Source: Sindora glabra
Taxonomy: Eukaryota; Streptophyta; Magnoliopsida; Fabales; Fabaceae
Direction: 5' to 3'
Length of the DNA: 64,000 nt
Assembly (NCBI GenBank): GCA_020226215.1
Contig: CM035225.1
Coordinates: forward strand, 11,667,868-11,731,867
The translations under genes and the position numbers were made by a program. Of the stretch, positions 12,251 through 25,054 are shown piece after piece (position 1 is the first letter of the stretch; the number at the start of each line of letters is the position of its first letter). The notes beneath the pieces were generated by a model, which did not search any database, was not told the DNA's origin, and saw only the letters and a program-made list of their open reading frames with translations.

Positions 12251-15200
12251 ATGAATAAAGGAAAGCAAAATGATGAATACAATCAGGACATCAATGATCA
12301 TGAAGAAAATTTGAATCTCAAATCTCCTCCAAATTATTGTGTGGACTATAATATGAATCTCCAAGAACCAAAAGTAGGTATGGAATTTGATTTAGAAGAA
12401 TATGTATATAAATTTTACAAAAGTTATGGTCGTAAGATTGGTTTCATGTGAAAAAAAAAATATTTTGTTAGAAGAAAACTAGGAGGGGAAGTGAAGAAAA
12501 GAACATTTTGTTGTTCAAAGCAAGGAAAAAAAATCAAAGATAAATGATGTGTAGATGCTTCTTATCGTTGTCTGGTTATAAGAGTGGGGTATAAAGCACA
12601 AATGATTTGTTTGCTTCAAAATAATGGTAAATATAAAATTTCTTCATTCAATTTAGACCACGATAATCAATTAGTGCCCCTCACCTACTAAGCATATGTT
12701 AAGATCTACAAGAAAACTTTCTACTCCATAAAAAGTTACTACAGATGAAACTGATAGGTCAAGAATACTAATTAATCCTAGTTTAAAACTTAGCAGTACA
12801 CAAATGGGAGGAAAAGAGCATCTTGAATTTTTTTTTTTTTGACATGGATTATAGGAATTACATCCATATTAAGTGTAGGATTGCAATAAGAAAAATGAGA
12901 TAGGCATGCTATCATGAAGTATTTTCAAATGATACACTTGAAAAACCCATCTTATTTTTATTCAGTTCAACTAGATGACAATGGTCTCATTATGACACAT
13001 TATGGGTAGATGTTAGATCAATGGTAGATTACAAATATTTTGGAGATGTTATTTATTTTGATACAACTTATAGAAATAATGATTATAAACGTCCATTTGC
13101 TCCTTTTATTAGATTAAACCATTATAAACAATCAGTTATATTTGGTGTAGCATTGCTCTATGATGGGATAGCATAATTTTTTAAATGGTTATTCCAAACT
13201 TTTTTTAATGCAATGGCTCAAAAATATCCAAAAACAATTTTCATTGATTAATTTGCAACAATGGCAAAGGCAGTACCAGAGGTATTCGATGGAACTCATC
13301 ATTGCTTATGTGTATGGCATATTTACCAAAATACTACAAAATAATTGCATAGTACTTTTTATTCTTTAAAGTAATTTATTTATGAATTTAGTTCTTGTGT
13401 TTAAGATTACGAAGATGAAGATGAATTGTTATAAGCATGAAATACTATGTTAGAAAAGTACTCGTTAGTGAATAATAATTGGTTGAAAGGCATACTTGAA
13501 GAAAGAGAAAAGTCAGCTATGGTGCATGGAAGGCATATGTTTATAGGTGATAAGCACGTTGTGTAGTGAATCTATGAATAATGTTCTAAAAAAATTTTGA
13601 AGACAAAGCATGATCTAATGGCTTTTTTTAACATTATTCAAGATTATTAGCTAATAGACAATATGAAGAGCTAAAAATTGATTTTAAGATGAGACAAACT
13701 ATTCCTATTATGGAGCTTGACATTGAAATGCTAAGATATATGATAGAAGTTTACACATAAAAAATATTTGAAATGTTTCAAGTAGAATACATTGAATCTT
13801 TAGATTGTCTCATTGATAAAGTTGATGGATTTGATTGCATAAGGTCTATAAAGTTAGAAGCTAAAGAAAAATTCAAAAATACCTTGTGAAATTTGACAAG
13901 GCAAAAATGGATGTCTGCTGTAGTTGTTTGAAATTTAGTTTTGTTGGAATTTGATGTTCTCATGCATTAAAAGTGCTCAACAAGAAAAATATAAACAAAT
14001 TGGGACAATATATTATGAAAAAAATGGACAAATGATGTAAAAGATGATATTATTAATGATTACCATGGACTTTAGTTTTAGGAGAATCCTTAAGAATCCA
14101 TTGGAAAGGGTTATATGTACCTTAGTTGTAATTCTCGTGAACTCTTGTAGTTGAAGATAAAAGTATTATTAGGAATTCGGATTAGTTACATGCAACGGAA
14201 TTTCAAAATTTGATCCAAATTCTACTTAAGATCCATGCAAAAAGCATAAATCAATGATTAGGGTTTTACCTATTAGGCACTCGTGTTTCTACTGATCAAA
14301 ACTTGAGAACGGATGAATCAAACGCCGGCTGGAAGGTACAGCATTTCTACGGTATTCACATGGAGTGAACAACGACCTTTCGCCCTCCACGAATCTATTA
14401 GGATGCATTTCTCTCTCTAGAAATTAGGATTCAATGTTTTCTGAGTGACTTAGGATTTTATGGAAGTTATGAGTGTATTGTAAAAAGTGTTGCCCTTAAG
14501 TCCCCTTTTATAGATCTTAGGCAAGCCACAATCCTAGTCCTATTAGGATAATACTTCCAAAATTCTAATCACACTTAATAACTCATCTTATCCTTATCCT
14601 AGAGATAATGTGGAGAGATAGAACTTATCTATTAATTATCTAATATTAGATAATAATATTATCTCATAATATAAATATCTTAATTATTAGATAATTGCAT
14701 ATAGTTATCAAATATCAAAATAATATTATCTCATAATTATTTAATATTACTTTAATATCAAATAATATCACATAATATTCTATATATAGATATATATATT
14801 ACATGAATAACACATTATTATTCTTAATAATAATATATATGCACGAAAATAAGTCCAATTAATTGGATATTAATATAATTAAAATCTAATTAATTATTGT
14901 CCTATTCCTACTCCTTTTGTGTGACCCTGTAGGTTCTTACTACGTTGACAATGACTCATTATTGAGCCATAAATAGTGAGCAGTATCTAGTAATACATCA
15001 CTGCTACTTAAGTAGTAAGAATGTCTGTGATTCGACATCCACCTAATATATGATCAATGTTTTGCATCATAATCTCTTTTGTAATAATATCCAAATTGAA
15101 CTGGAGGCATGGAATATGTCATCCTCGTCAATGTTCAATTTATATTTCTTAATACTGAGTAGACCTAAAATAAATGATTAATATCACATATTAATCCAAT

Positions 15201-16140
15201 TGAGCATGGCCATGCATTTCTAAGTCTCACTCAATCAAGGGGCCCAAGAATATTTCTCTTTTATAAAAGAGTAACAAAATCCCATCTACATCACTCACTT
15301 CCCTCTGCATGATTCATGACACACCTAATCAATGCCCTATTCATCATTCTGATTAAAGGTGACATAGGGCAATATTAAAGTAAGTAATTTCTCATGTAGA
15401 GAACCGTAGTGACTTTAGGTCAAAGGTTTATGTGTATTTGTGATTATATGAGAATAACTTATGACACATCTATCCATGTAATATTCTCATAGTAGGCCAG
15501 TCTAGTACATTGTTCACTAACAATATACTCATGTATTGACTTGATATCACATATCCATGATTCGTAATCATCAGTCACTATAAATGCTAGTCTCGAAGTA
15601 TTATTACTATCCTTTTTTCGTAATAATACTTGGCTAGGGGCATTTTAGGAATAGTGAAGCTATTTTGAGGATAATTATTATATTAAGTTATAAATTGCAC
15701 AAAATAATAATAAAATTATGAAAACAAAATATAATAATTAAATTGCCTAAAATAAAACATAATATATTGTGCATTATTTCAATCATCTATATGATTGGTT
15801 CCTAGGACACACACCAACAAGTATGTGTTCCTATGCTCATAACTATTTGACTCAATTGATGAAAGATTAATTTGCAAGAAATCAAAAGGAATAAAAGTTT
15901 TAAAAATTGTAGTGAGACTCAAAATGAAGTCAGTATGAATCACATCTCCCAATCACAACAAGAGTTAACTCCACATAGAGTGCAAGGAGTTAAAAGAAAA
16001 GCAATTGTAGGATATTCATGAGGTTGAATCAAGGATACTTGAAAGAAGAAAGAGACGTAAATCATAGTCAAAAGTGATTCGGGTAAGAAAAGACGACAAT
16101 ATTTACTGCATGCACATGCGTACGCGGTACATTTCACTTA
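12251..16140 (+). pseudogene. FAR1/FHY3-like (MULE-derived) protein, broken
   Basis: The frame opens at the ATG at 12251 with an acidic lead-in and then the FAR1 DNA-binding domain: VGMEFDLEEYVYKFYKSYG, continuing after a stop at 12449 through KTFCC-like cysteines to a Leu-Asp-His-x-Asn block near 12660. A MULE-type transposase core follows at about 13000-13330 (WVDVRSMVDYKYFGDVIYFD, then HHCLCVWHIYQN). A SWIM zinc finger, C-S-C...C-S-H, lies at about 13917-13970. This is the FAR1-MULE-SWIM order of the FAR1-RELATED SEQUENCE family and of Mutator-like transposases, in one exon. At least ten in-frame stops are present. A solo LTR (14167-15819) splits the 3' end, whose remainder runs from 15820 to about 16140. 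No terminal inverted repeats were found, so domesticated gene and transposon cannot be separated. Confidence 0.75.
14167..15819 (-). mobile_element. Solo LTR, 1653 bp, TSD AGTAT
   Basis: The element is bounded by a perfect 5-bp duplication AGTAT at 14162-14166 and 15820-15824. Read on the minus strand it begins TGTTGGTGTGTGTCC and ends CCGAATTCCTAATA, so the usual terminal CA has become TA. A TATA box (CTATAAAAGGGG, minus strand) lies at 14502-14513, about 340 bp from the LTR 3' end, giving a plausible U3-R-U5 layout. No gag or pol is inside and no second LTR is nearby, so this is an LTR left after LTR-LTR recombination. It interrupts the FAR1-like pseudogene, so it inserted after that sequence was in place. 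Superfamily cannot be assigned from the LTR alone; copia is my guess. Confidence 0.75.
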
Positions 16141-16642
16141 TTAACACAAATGTACGGGCGAAAGAAAGTACAGTAGCTTGATGAGTCGAATAGATTAATG
16201 CTTAAGCATCACCAGGATCTGCATTAGGAAGTCTAGCTTCTGTCCATGAGATCGTTTGTTAGTATTTCTCAGCTAGTTTTTCATTAAGGCTGCCGCCCTG
16301 TCCCATATTAAGCTGATATGATTATGATGCTGAATTCGTAGAAAAGTCCATCTTGTTCAATTTATTTAGCAAAAATATATAGATGCATTGTTAGTTAATG
16401 CCTTAATTGTTGACGGCTAAACTTGTTGAAAGGCCCTGACTTTACACACAAAAAAAAAAACAATGTTACAATAAATAAAAAGGGCCGGTGGAATAGTAGC
16501 TGAAGTTGGCAGTTGTTTTTGACAAATATATGGAGCATTTAATGTTGAAATTTTCTATAGAATGAGCTACTATTAATTGGTACTTTCTTAATTTAAAAAA
16601 AAAATTGACTGATTAAAATTTAGTCCAATTATAAGATATACA
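16141..16642. other. Interval with no gene
   Basis: Mixed-composition DNA between the FAR1-like remnant and the copia LTR. No ORF or repeat boundary is supported. Confidence 0.3.
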
Positions 16643-17001
16643 TGTAGCCCATTTTAAAATTGTGATATTAAAGATATGAGTTTAGCACGTTCACAAAGAT
16701 TAATGTGGTTTGGTGGTTGTGGAGGCCAAACACCTAATAAACCTATTATGGGGAGGATTATTAGGATTTTATAAATAAAGATTATGACTAAGTCCTCTCT
16801 TCACTTCTCACATATACAATTTCTACCCATTGAGAGCTGCCACCAAGGAGAAGAGCGAAAAGAAAGATTTAGTTGAGAAGAATTCATTTGCTTTTACTGA
16901 ATTTAATTATAACTACAAATCCATTAGGCATGTAAACATAAATTTTATATTTATGGTATTCTAATTATCATACATAAGATCCTAAAATTGAAATTCTTAC
17001 A
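16643..17001 (+). mobile_element. Copia 5' LTR (left boundary approximate)
   Basis: The right boundary is fixed by the primer-binding site: the LTR ends ...ATTCTTACA at 17001. The left boundary is proposed at TGTAGCCCATTTT (16643), whose first bases are the inverse of the TACA end. A TATA-like TTTATAAATAAAG lies at about 16770, followed by a likely transcribed region. No partner LTR is present because CACTA-1 begins at 17983 and the rest of the element is absent. Confidence 0.5.
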
Positions 17002-17003
17002 TG

Positions 17004-17015
17004 TGGTATCAGAGC
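17004..17015 (+). promoter_or_regulatory. Primer-binding site, initiator tRNA-Met type
   Basis: TGGTATCAGAGC, identical to the sequence complementary to the 3' end of plant initiator tRNA-Met and typical of Ty1/copia elements. It follows the LTR end after two bases. Confidence 0.85.
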
Positions 17016-17628
17016 TTACATATATAATATTAGAATTCAAAATAATTAATTATATTTCATATTATTTTGATTTAAGATTTACAATGAAATTTTATATGTA
17101 TGATTCTTAAAATAAAATTATACAATTAATTTATAATATTTGTTTTATAATTCTTTAATGTATTATCAAGAGTTTTAGTTGGAAAAACATTTTGGATTAA
17201 TTTTCTATCTATATATATTAAGATTGTTCAATTAAGAAATCTTAATTTATCAATTTTGTATGAAACTGTGCAGGAAACCATCAAAATTATTTTGGCATTC
17301 TATTTGGAATTCTTTGGTTCACCGTTTTATATATATAAATATATATTTACTGCATCCTATTTAGGATTTGCGTAAAGAGTATTACTGGCTTCGAAAAGCA
17401 TATTCTTTCGATTTGGAATGTTGTTTGGAATTTCTGGATTACATTTGCATGTTGTTTGGAATTCCCAAATTTCGTTTAGAGTGCTATTTTAACATTAAAT
17501 CATTATATATATACTTGGACCTCTGACATATATATATATATATATATATATAGATATATATATATATATGAGTTTCCTAGTTTTACATTTAACATGCCTT
17601 TGTATATCTATTTCGTTTAGAATAGTTG

Positions 17629-17679
<51 letters not shown>

Positions 17680-17982
17680 TTTTGTACGGAAATGCTTAGG
17701 GAATCAGAATAATTGAAATCCATTGATGATTGAGGTATTTTAAAGAAATAATTTATTTAATATATATGTACACCGGCAGTTTCTAATAATGCCATAATTA
17801 CAATGGCATTTTCTTTGCCTCGTGTTTGTTTTGTCCATTATTCCTAGATTGCTATAAGGCAAATACTTTGTGGATTTGTCAAAGAAATCTTATAAGGAGT
17901 ACGGCGAAGCAAACGCCACTGGATTCCAATAATTTTCATTATAATGTTTTGTAAAAGGCTCAATGAGTGTCAATGACTTTTA
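17016..17982 (+). mobile_element. Copia leader, truncated before gag
   Basis: Leader-like AT-rich sequence with two (TA)n runs (about 17530-17570 and 17634-17675). The phrase ATGTTGTTTGGAATTCC is repeated in variants near 17295, 17418 and 17451. No gag frame is visible before CACTA-1 begins at 17983, so the copia element is a 5' stub, probably cut by the CACTA insertion and later loss of the other side. Confidence 0.45.
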
Positions 17983-17999
17983 CACTACAGCAAAAAAGA

Positions 18000-18480
18000 C
18001 TTTTAGCGGCGACATTTATCGTCGCTAAAAAGTTCTCCATCATCATAAAAATAAAAATCATCGTTAAAAATGTCGTCGGCATAGGCCCGTGCCTGAAAAG
18101 GTCATTAGCGATGACAATTTATCGTTCCTAAAAGTCAGGGATTTTGCGACGACAACGTCATCACAGAAAATAATTTCAAAATTCAAAAAATTTTGAAATT
18201 TAATTTTTAGCAGCGACATTTATCATTGCTATAGGGCATAAGTCGTCGCTGAAAGTCGTGTCTTCAGCGACGAATACTGTCGTCGTTGAAGAGGGGACTT
18301 TCAGTGACGACTTCATCGCCACTGAAAGTTAAATCTTCAGCGACGATAGTAGTCATCGCTGAAAGTCGTATCTTCAACGACGACAGTAGTCGTCGCTGAA
18401 AGTAAAAAGTCATCGCTAAAAGTTTAATCTTCAGTGATGACATTTTGCCCTATAGCGACGACAATTGTCGCTGCTAAAGG
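18000..18480. repeat. CACTA-1 subterminal repeat array
   Basis: Many direct and inverted copies of TTTAGCGACGAC and TTCAGCGACGA words, separated by 10-30 bp. The same array occurs at both ends of the nested element 54010-55674. In CACTA elements such motifs bind the TnpA-type protein. Confidence 0.85.
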
Positions 18481-18816
18481 TTTTTTGGATTTTTTTAAAA
18501 AATTTTAAGATCAAATTGTCGTATATTTCAAATAATATATTATCTAATATATTCTTTATTTTAATTAACTTGAATTGTTTAATAATTTTTTTAAATTTAA
18601 TTTAATATAAATTATACAATTATAATATATCAGTAGCATTATTAATAATGTCTAACAATTTGATCCAACATAAAAAATTAATACTTATAAAGCAATGGTA
18701 AAAATAATTTTTATATGAATAAATTATATATACATCATCCATGTAAATGTGCACATATAAAAAATATAAAGATACATAGATAAAATATACTATGGGGAAG
18801 CAAGGAGGTGTAAATA

Positions 18817-20614
18817 TCACAATACACCATGATCGTCATCGTCGTCATTATCATCATCTTGACTACGAGGATGATAAAATGATGGTGGCGGCTGAGCAGT
18901 AGGTGCAGGCATAAATCTGCTCGGCCCAAGCAGTGTAGCAGCAGCAAATAGAGGCGGTGGTAGGACGATACCCTGCTATCTAAGGATCGAGCTCATCTCA
19001 GTAAGATAAGTCCCAAGCTACTGCTGCTACTGCATCAACTGCTGCTACTGTGTAATCTGTTGCTGCTGCTGATCAAGCCGCTGCTGCTGCTCCTAAATCA
19101 ATCGATGGTTTTGCTCAACCTGCTCCCGACTCTGGTGTAACTGCTCCTGCAACTCACCGACTTGAGACACGATCTGTGAGCTCATCCCTGTGCTAGAAGT
19201 CCCCATCGAATGATAAGTTTGACTAGCAAGTACACGCCCAATAACCTTCCTGTACCCTCGACGAGCGCCAAGCACCTCATCGGCGATGGTAGCCTCATCT
19301 AACTGTGCAGGAGTTGTAGGCAAGCTAGTGGATGATACACTAGACTGTACATGCTGAGTCATAAGCTCAGTTATCCTCGCTTTAAATTATTAAAAAAACT
19401 AAATAAAAAATCTATCTTACAAGATATATTTGTAAAATTTTATTTAAAATATGAAATTCAAATAACTTACATGTTGCCCCTGAGGGATTGGATGCATCCA
19501 CTCCCCCGACCTGTATGTGTGTCGGTCCCTAAAGTTATCGGGAACCTACTGCAACTCACCAGTATCTCTGTTTCTCTGTTCAATTTTTGTAACAAAAAAA
19601 AAAGGATGAAGGGTAGTAATGCTATTTAGCAAGTGGATACATTTAAAAAAGATACAAAAAAATTAAATTACCTTATCAAAGCGATATGCAGCAATAGACT
19701 TTGACCCATGCCGGTCATTCATGACCTTTTGTGCTCTATTATTTGTATTTCTCACAGACAACTCCTGCAAATTAAGAGGAAAAAGTTAAATTTTTATGTT
19801 CACAATTTACTAATTATGAAATACTGACATAATACCATAAAATGTCATACTTACCCTGTACTCGTCACTATCAAAGAAGTCCACAAACCTCTGACATGTC
19901 TGAGGTGAGACAGATCGAGGCACACAACGTCAAGCTCAATCCAAGTCATAATCCTGGTATCGATCACCTCCATGCTCTAAGAAATACTTATTCAACCTGT
20001 ACTTCTAATCTCTATACAGGTCGGCAGCAGTCCACATCAAACCAGAGAGCGCTCTATCCCAATCACCCTCAGAGATGCCCTGGAACTCCAAATGGGACTA
20101 CATTAAAAGACATTTAATAAATTTATGAGTCATATATTTAGAAATTTCAATCTCACAGACATTAATTCAATAGTTGGAGGAAATGGATATTTACGCAAAT
20201 CTCTTGCATAACTCTATCTCGAATCTGCTAAGGTACAGCCCGCCATAACTTATAATAGGGTGGCACGTGGGCACGGATCATGCTGCCAATATCACGAGGG
20301 AGATGACTGGCATTCTTATCAACCGCATGCCATGTACTAGTCATATTAAACTGTACAGGCACCGGTCTGCCTCCACCCCTGCCTATCTTCTCGTGCAATC
20401 TTGGGGACCTATTCAGTCCCCTCTTTTTAGCAGGTGCTACTTCAATTAATAAAGAAAAATATTAACAAAATAAACATAATATTTAATCAAGCTTGGGTAT
20501 GCATAATTAATAACAAATACCTGATCCCTCGCACTGAGATGGAATATAGGTGGGTCGCTCCGGTGGGTTGCCTCCAATGTCACCTCTGTGGTATCGTGCC
20601 TTGACATCTGCCAT
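18817..20614 (-). pseudogene. CACTA-1 second ORF, TnpA-like (plant transposase, Ptta/En/Spm)
   Basis: It starts at the ATG at 20614 (MADVKARYHRGDIGGNPPE), with a likely intron after about 31 codons. An exon at about 20200-20430 reads KRGLNRSPRLHEK, then TWHAVDKNASHLPRDIGS, then APPYYKLWRAV-like sequence, with one stop. Later pieces contain the family hallmark LGARRGYRKVIGRV (about 19245-19285), a glutamine-rich coiled-coil stretch encoded by CTG/CAG triplets (about 19020-19140), and an acidic tail ending in a run of Asp at the TGA at 18817-18819. This matches the Transposase_24/'Ptta-En-Spm' proteins that bind subterminal repeats. Exon boundaries are provisional; at least one nonsense codon is present. 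Confidence 0.65.
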
Positions 20615-21059
20615 AACTAAAATAATACACATTATATAAGTAATTAAAAAGAATTCAATGTCCAGTTGAATGATGAAGTGGTTTAACTTTTTACAATCAT
20701 ATTGATTATTTTAATAATCATGCTTACACAATTATGAGTTGTAGTTTGAATATGTTATTTTATCCCTAGTCAGAATCAGTATCGGTGAACCTAACAGACT
20801 CATGGTCATCGGATTCTCCTTCATTATCAGATTGTGTGGACTCCTCATCCATATAATCATCAATTGTTTCATCTTCAAGGCTCTCATCATCATTGATGAA
20901 GGCATCTTCTCCATGAGCACCAGATCCAACATTCTTGTACGTTGGAATAATTAAAGGACTATTTCTTTCATTACCTAGATGTACTAGATCAAAATCTCCC
21001 AGATCAACTGTGAGGTTGAAGTTAGACGAGTTACTATCTTGCAGAAATAACAGGTCTTG

Positions 21060-21560
21060 TGCATTATCTCCATCACTAGGTAAATCTTATATATCGCGAT
21101 GCACCATATTATAGACAACCCTCCAATTTCGTCCATTAAGGGGATCCTCAGTGTAAAATACTTGGTTTGCTTGAGTAGCAAGTATATAAGGTTCATCCAT
21201 GTACCATTGTCCATTGATGGTGATGCTTGTGATATTCTTGTCAGTGTAAAGTTTCTTCTTTATAGGATCAGTGTCATACCACTTGCATTTAAATAAAGTC
21301 ACACTGTACTTATTTAAATAAGTCAACTCAATTATTTCTTCTAGTACACCATAAAATATGTTACCATTAATCCCCGGAATAGATATGCCACTATTTTACA
21401 TTTTATGCTTCTCATCTCAAGTTTTGACTACAAAGCATACTCCATTCACAATACACGCAGAGTATACCATGTTAGTGAAACTGGGACCGGATGCTAATGA
21501 TAGTAACTCTTCGGTGGCCTCTGGGGAACCATTCTTATGTAAATAATACATCTAAAAAAG
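21060..21560 (-). pseudogene. DUF4216-type C-terminal region of CACTA-1 TNP2
   Basis: The minus strand at 21087-21326 reads TYLNKYSVTLFKCKWYDTD, then DEPYILATQANQVFYTEDPL, then NWRVVYN. This is the VVLFKC.W.D...EPF.LA.QA.QVFY..D pattern of DUF4216, normally found at the C-terminal end of CACTA TNP2 transposases. Intervening sequence to 21560 belongs to the linker between DUF4218 and DUF4216. The pieces are in register with the upstream transposase but separated by an intron or frame changes. Confidence 0.65.
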
Positions 21561-21817
21561 TACCAATTATTGCAAGAATTAAATTGAAATATCAACAAGA
21601 GAAATGAATCGTATTTAAGATGTTCATTCAATGAATTTAGGAAGAAAAAAACCCTTACCTTCGAGTAAAACCACGAGGGGAATTTGGTTCTCTATAAGTT
21701 ATCAATATCTTCAACACCACTTCGTTTGAGTTCCAATCGATGCTCACTGTAGAACATAACAATCTTAGTCTATTATAATCACATAAGGGAGAAGAACACA
21801 ACTAAAGTTTAAGATAC

Positions 21818-22560
21818 TCACTGGAGATATTTTTCAATCTCAGTACAATTATTCAAGATGTACCATACTGCAACATCCTGATCCTTCCTATCAAAATCAG
21901 AAATAATCTTCTTCCCTATCGGTCGACATTGGGATCGGAACACCGATAATGTCCTTCTTGTTTGACTAGGTGTTACATCTTGATTTCTATCAGATCGGTT
22001 GAATCTAGTTTCCACTCCTTCCAAATACATAGAGAAAAACGTTAATGGCTCATCAACAATATATCCTTCTACAATTGAACCCTCTGGTCAAGCACGATTT
22101 CGAACATAATCCTTTAACTTTTTTATATACCTCTCATATGGGTACATCCATTGAAAATGAACGGGTCCTCTTTCCAATGCTTCGTCTGGCAGATGCATCA
22201 CCAAGTGAACCATTATATCAAAAAATACTGGGGGGTATATCCTCTTAAGCTTGCACAAAATTATGATAATGTCTTGTTTGGCTTGCAGAATATCCTTCCT
22301 GTTGAGAGTCCTAGCACATATTTGACTAAAGAAGTTGCATAACTTAACAAGTGGATATGATAATTCCTTTGGCAAAAAAGCCTGGACACCTGGTCCTAAC
22401 AGTCTTTGCATAATAATATGACAATCATGTGATTTCAACCCCTTTAACTTCAGGTCACGATCTGTGACATTCTTACCAAGATTCCTAGCAAACCCATCTG
22501 GGAATTCCACATTCTTTATATATTGGCAAAATCATTTTTGCTCTTCCTAGTTAAGCGTAT
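21818..22560 (-). pseudogene. DUF4218 region of CACTA-1 TNP2
   Basis: A 140-codon frame (22088-22510) contains FPDGFARNLGKNV, then LKLKGLKSHDCHIIMQRLL, then VFFDIMVHLVMHLPDEA, and ends in GPVHFQWMYPYERYIKKLK. This is the complete signature of DUF4218. It continues at 21818-22030 after a frame change, through the VEGY..DE..TFFSMYLEGVETRFNR region. DUF4218 follows the TNP2 core in plant CACTA transposases. The frame is well preserved, consistent with a comparatively young copy. Confidence 0.8.
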
Positions 22561-24360
22561 ATCTAGCATGCGACTTGAAAAGTTAACCCTTCTGCTCATA
22601 CAGATGCAAGTTAGGCCTTATCTTCATGTCTGCCAAATCTCGTCTTGCATTGTCTATATCTTTTATTTTGTGCTCAATCTCCAATAATGTGCCCAAGATG
22701 CTATCACATACATTTTTCTCAACATGCATCACATCAATGTTATGCGTTAAGTTCATTGTTAGCCAAGAAGGAAGATTAAAAAATATACTTCTCTTGCTCC
22801 AATTAAGTTCGTCAGCACCCTTCTTTCGCTTTACACCACCAATTCAGCATGTTTTCTTGGAAGTCTTTATGACACTTTACCCAACTATTCCATGATAACG
22901 TTATTGGTAAGAGGCCGAGGAGGAGCTCTCTTCTCTGACCTCCCATTGAATTCTTTCCTATTTTTCCATATGTGACTTCTTGGAAGCCAACGATAATGAC
23001 CAACGTAAGCTATTTTTCCTCTAACTCGAATCAATGGAGTATCCAAATTATATGTAGGACATGCTTTGTATCCTTGCCTGCTCCACCCGGATAGACTACT
23101 TTGAGCAGGAAAATCATTTATAGTCCAAAGCAATGCTGCCCGCATATTGAACATTTTATTTGTATTCACATCTCGAGTTTCAACTCCCCTCTCCCAGAGA
23201 TCCCTCAACTCTTCTACTATTGGCTGTAAGAACACATCAATATCTTTACCTGGCGATTGCGGCCCTAGGATTAATAGGGTCAACATGAAAAAAGATTGGT
23301 TCATGCATACCCATGGTGGTAAGTTGTAAGTAGTCATAACCACTGGCCATATGCTGTATGATAGGTTCCTATCACCAAAAGGATTAAATCCATCTGCACT
23401 TAAACATAACCTGACGTTTCGTGGGTCAGCGGAGAAATTAGGATACCTCTTATCGAACTCCTGCCAGGCTTTTCGCATTACCCCTTTTTCTTTTGATTTT
23501 CCAGTATGATGCCATATCATGTTCTTTGCAGTATGTCTCGACCGATACAGACGTCGTAATCGAGGAGTTAAAGGAAAATATCGAACCATTTTTTGGGGCA
23601 CCTTCTTTCCTTTTGTAGTTTTATTTACCCATCGGCTCTCCCCACAAATTGGACAATTATCTTTAGAAGCATGATCTTTCCAAAAAAGTGCGCAATCATG
23701 TTTGCATACATGGATTGATTCATACCCCAATCCTAACTTGTTGAGCCATTTCCTTGTACCATAGTACGATTCAGGCAATTTATTGTCGTTTGGAAGTGCC
23801 TCTTTTAACAACCGAAGAAGAGCATCAAATGACTTGTTTGTCCACTTATGCAGAACCTTCAAATGCATAAGTTTCACTAAGAAGTTCAATGCTGAAAATG
23901 TTGTGCAGCCTGGATACAACTCTGTTTCTACTTGTTCAAACAGGTTATCACAATTACTATATTTTGTTGCAATATCTTCATCAGCCGCATTCTCACCCCT
24001 GTACTCGTCATTGTGAAAATCAACTTTCGATGCCTTAGGGCCAATGAAATCATGTATAATATCTACCAGCTCATCTCTATTGTTGGGAGATATCCCACTA
24101 GTTCCTCTAGAAGTCGAAATATTTGCTTCACCATGGTGTACCCAATTTATGTATAATGGATGAAATTCATTATCTATAATATGCACCTCCAATGTTAGTA
24201 ATGTCTGGAATATTAAATTCACACACTTTTTGCATGGACATCTTACCAAACCCCTTTCATTGGCAAAGTTTTTGGCTCTTTAAACCAATCTTACTACACC
24301 ATTCCAATACTTATTCGACAATCGATTTGGTAGATGTATCCAACTTTTATTGACAGACAT
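22560..24360 (-). pseudogene. CACTA-1 TNP2 transposase core
   Basis: The natural start is the ATG at 24360 (MSVNKSWIHLPNRLS), the opening of the transposase-associated domain. A TAA at 24280-24282 interrupts codon 27. The remaining frame 24249-22885 is 454 codons with no further stop. It covers VRCPCKKCVN, then MHLKVLHKWTNKSFD, then HACALFW/CPICGESRW zinc-like cysteines, and the TNP2 core LSADGFNPFGD, GKDIDVFLQP and WTINDFPAQSSLSGWS. These hold the family's conserved acidic residues. After a stop near 22885, further matching sequence (NIDVMHVEKN, then ARRDLADM) runs in shifted frames to about 22560. Few lesions are present; whether another copy in the genome is intact cannot be known here. 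Confidence 0.8.
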
Positions 24361-25054
24361 TGTATCATTGACCAGGAAGGAAATTGCTTTAGGTGAAATA
24401 AAGTGTGTTGATTAATATTTGACAGTCACCCTAAATGCACCGTATCACTGCAACTTTGAAGGGTAGGGTCCTATCCCATTCGAGATATTTCTATAGTTAT
24501 TATTTTCTCCAATTTATCCACGCTCATCGATTGATTCATGCAGAAATTTCGACAGCATCTCCCTATGGTTCTCCAAGTGCCTAAACTATATGCCTATATA
24601 GTTTATACTCGGAGAACAGTTAGGATGCTAAGATATTTCCACAATATCAAATAAGAGCCCAATAAATTGTTAATAATAACTACATGATAATATCCCAAAC
24701 TGTCTAACTTTTTAGGATAATTCAAGAGTTGATTGATGTTCAGAAAACAACCAACCCTTGAACGGGTCTAAGCTTATAATTTAAATGCAAATGCAGTTCT
24801 ATTTTTAATTATTATATTGTAAAAATATATTTACAATAATTAAAATTAACGATACAACAATTTATGAGTATCGTTGTTTAAGTGTCAGTACTGTTATTCA
24901 CCTAACTTATTATGTAGATTATTGATTTTTCTAACAATTAATAACAACTGTTATGTTTCACAATAAACTTGTTGGAATTCAAAAGTATATCCTAATTTAC
25001 TATATTTATAAGGTGCACAATTTAGTTTCTTTATAGAGAGGTGTATACTATGAA

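Noticed and set aside
19351..19629. 92-codon plus-strand frame within CACTA-1
   Set aside because: Shadow of the minus-strand TnpA-like gene and an intron.
22151..22895. Plus-strand frames opposite the DUF4218 and TNP2 regions
   Set aside because: Antisense shadows of the well-matched transposase on the minus strand.
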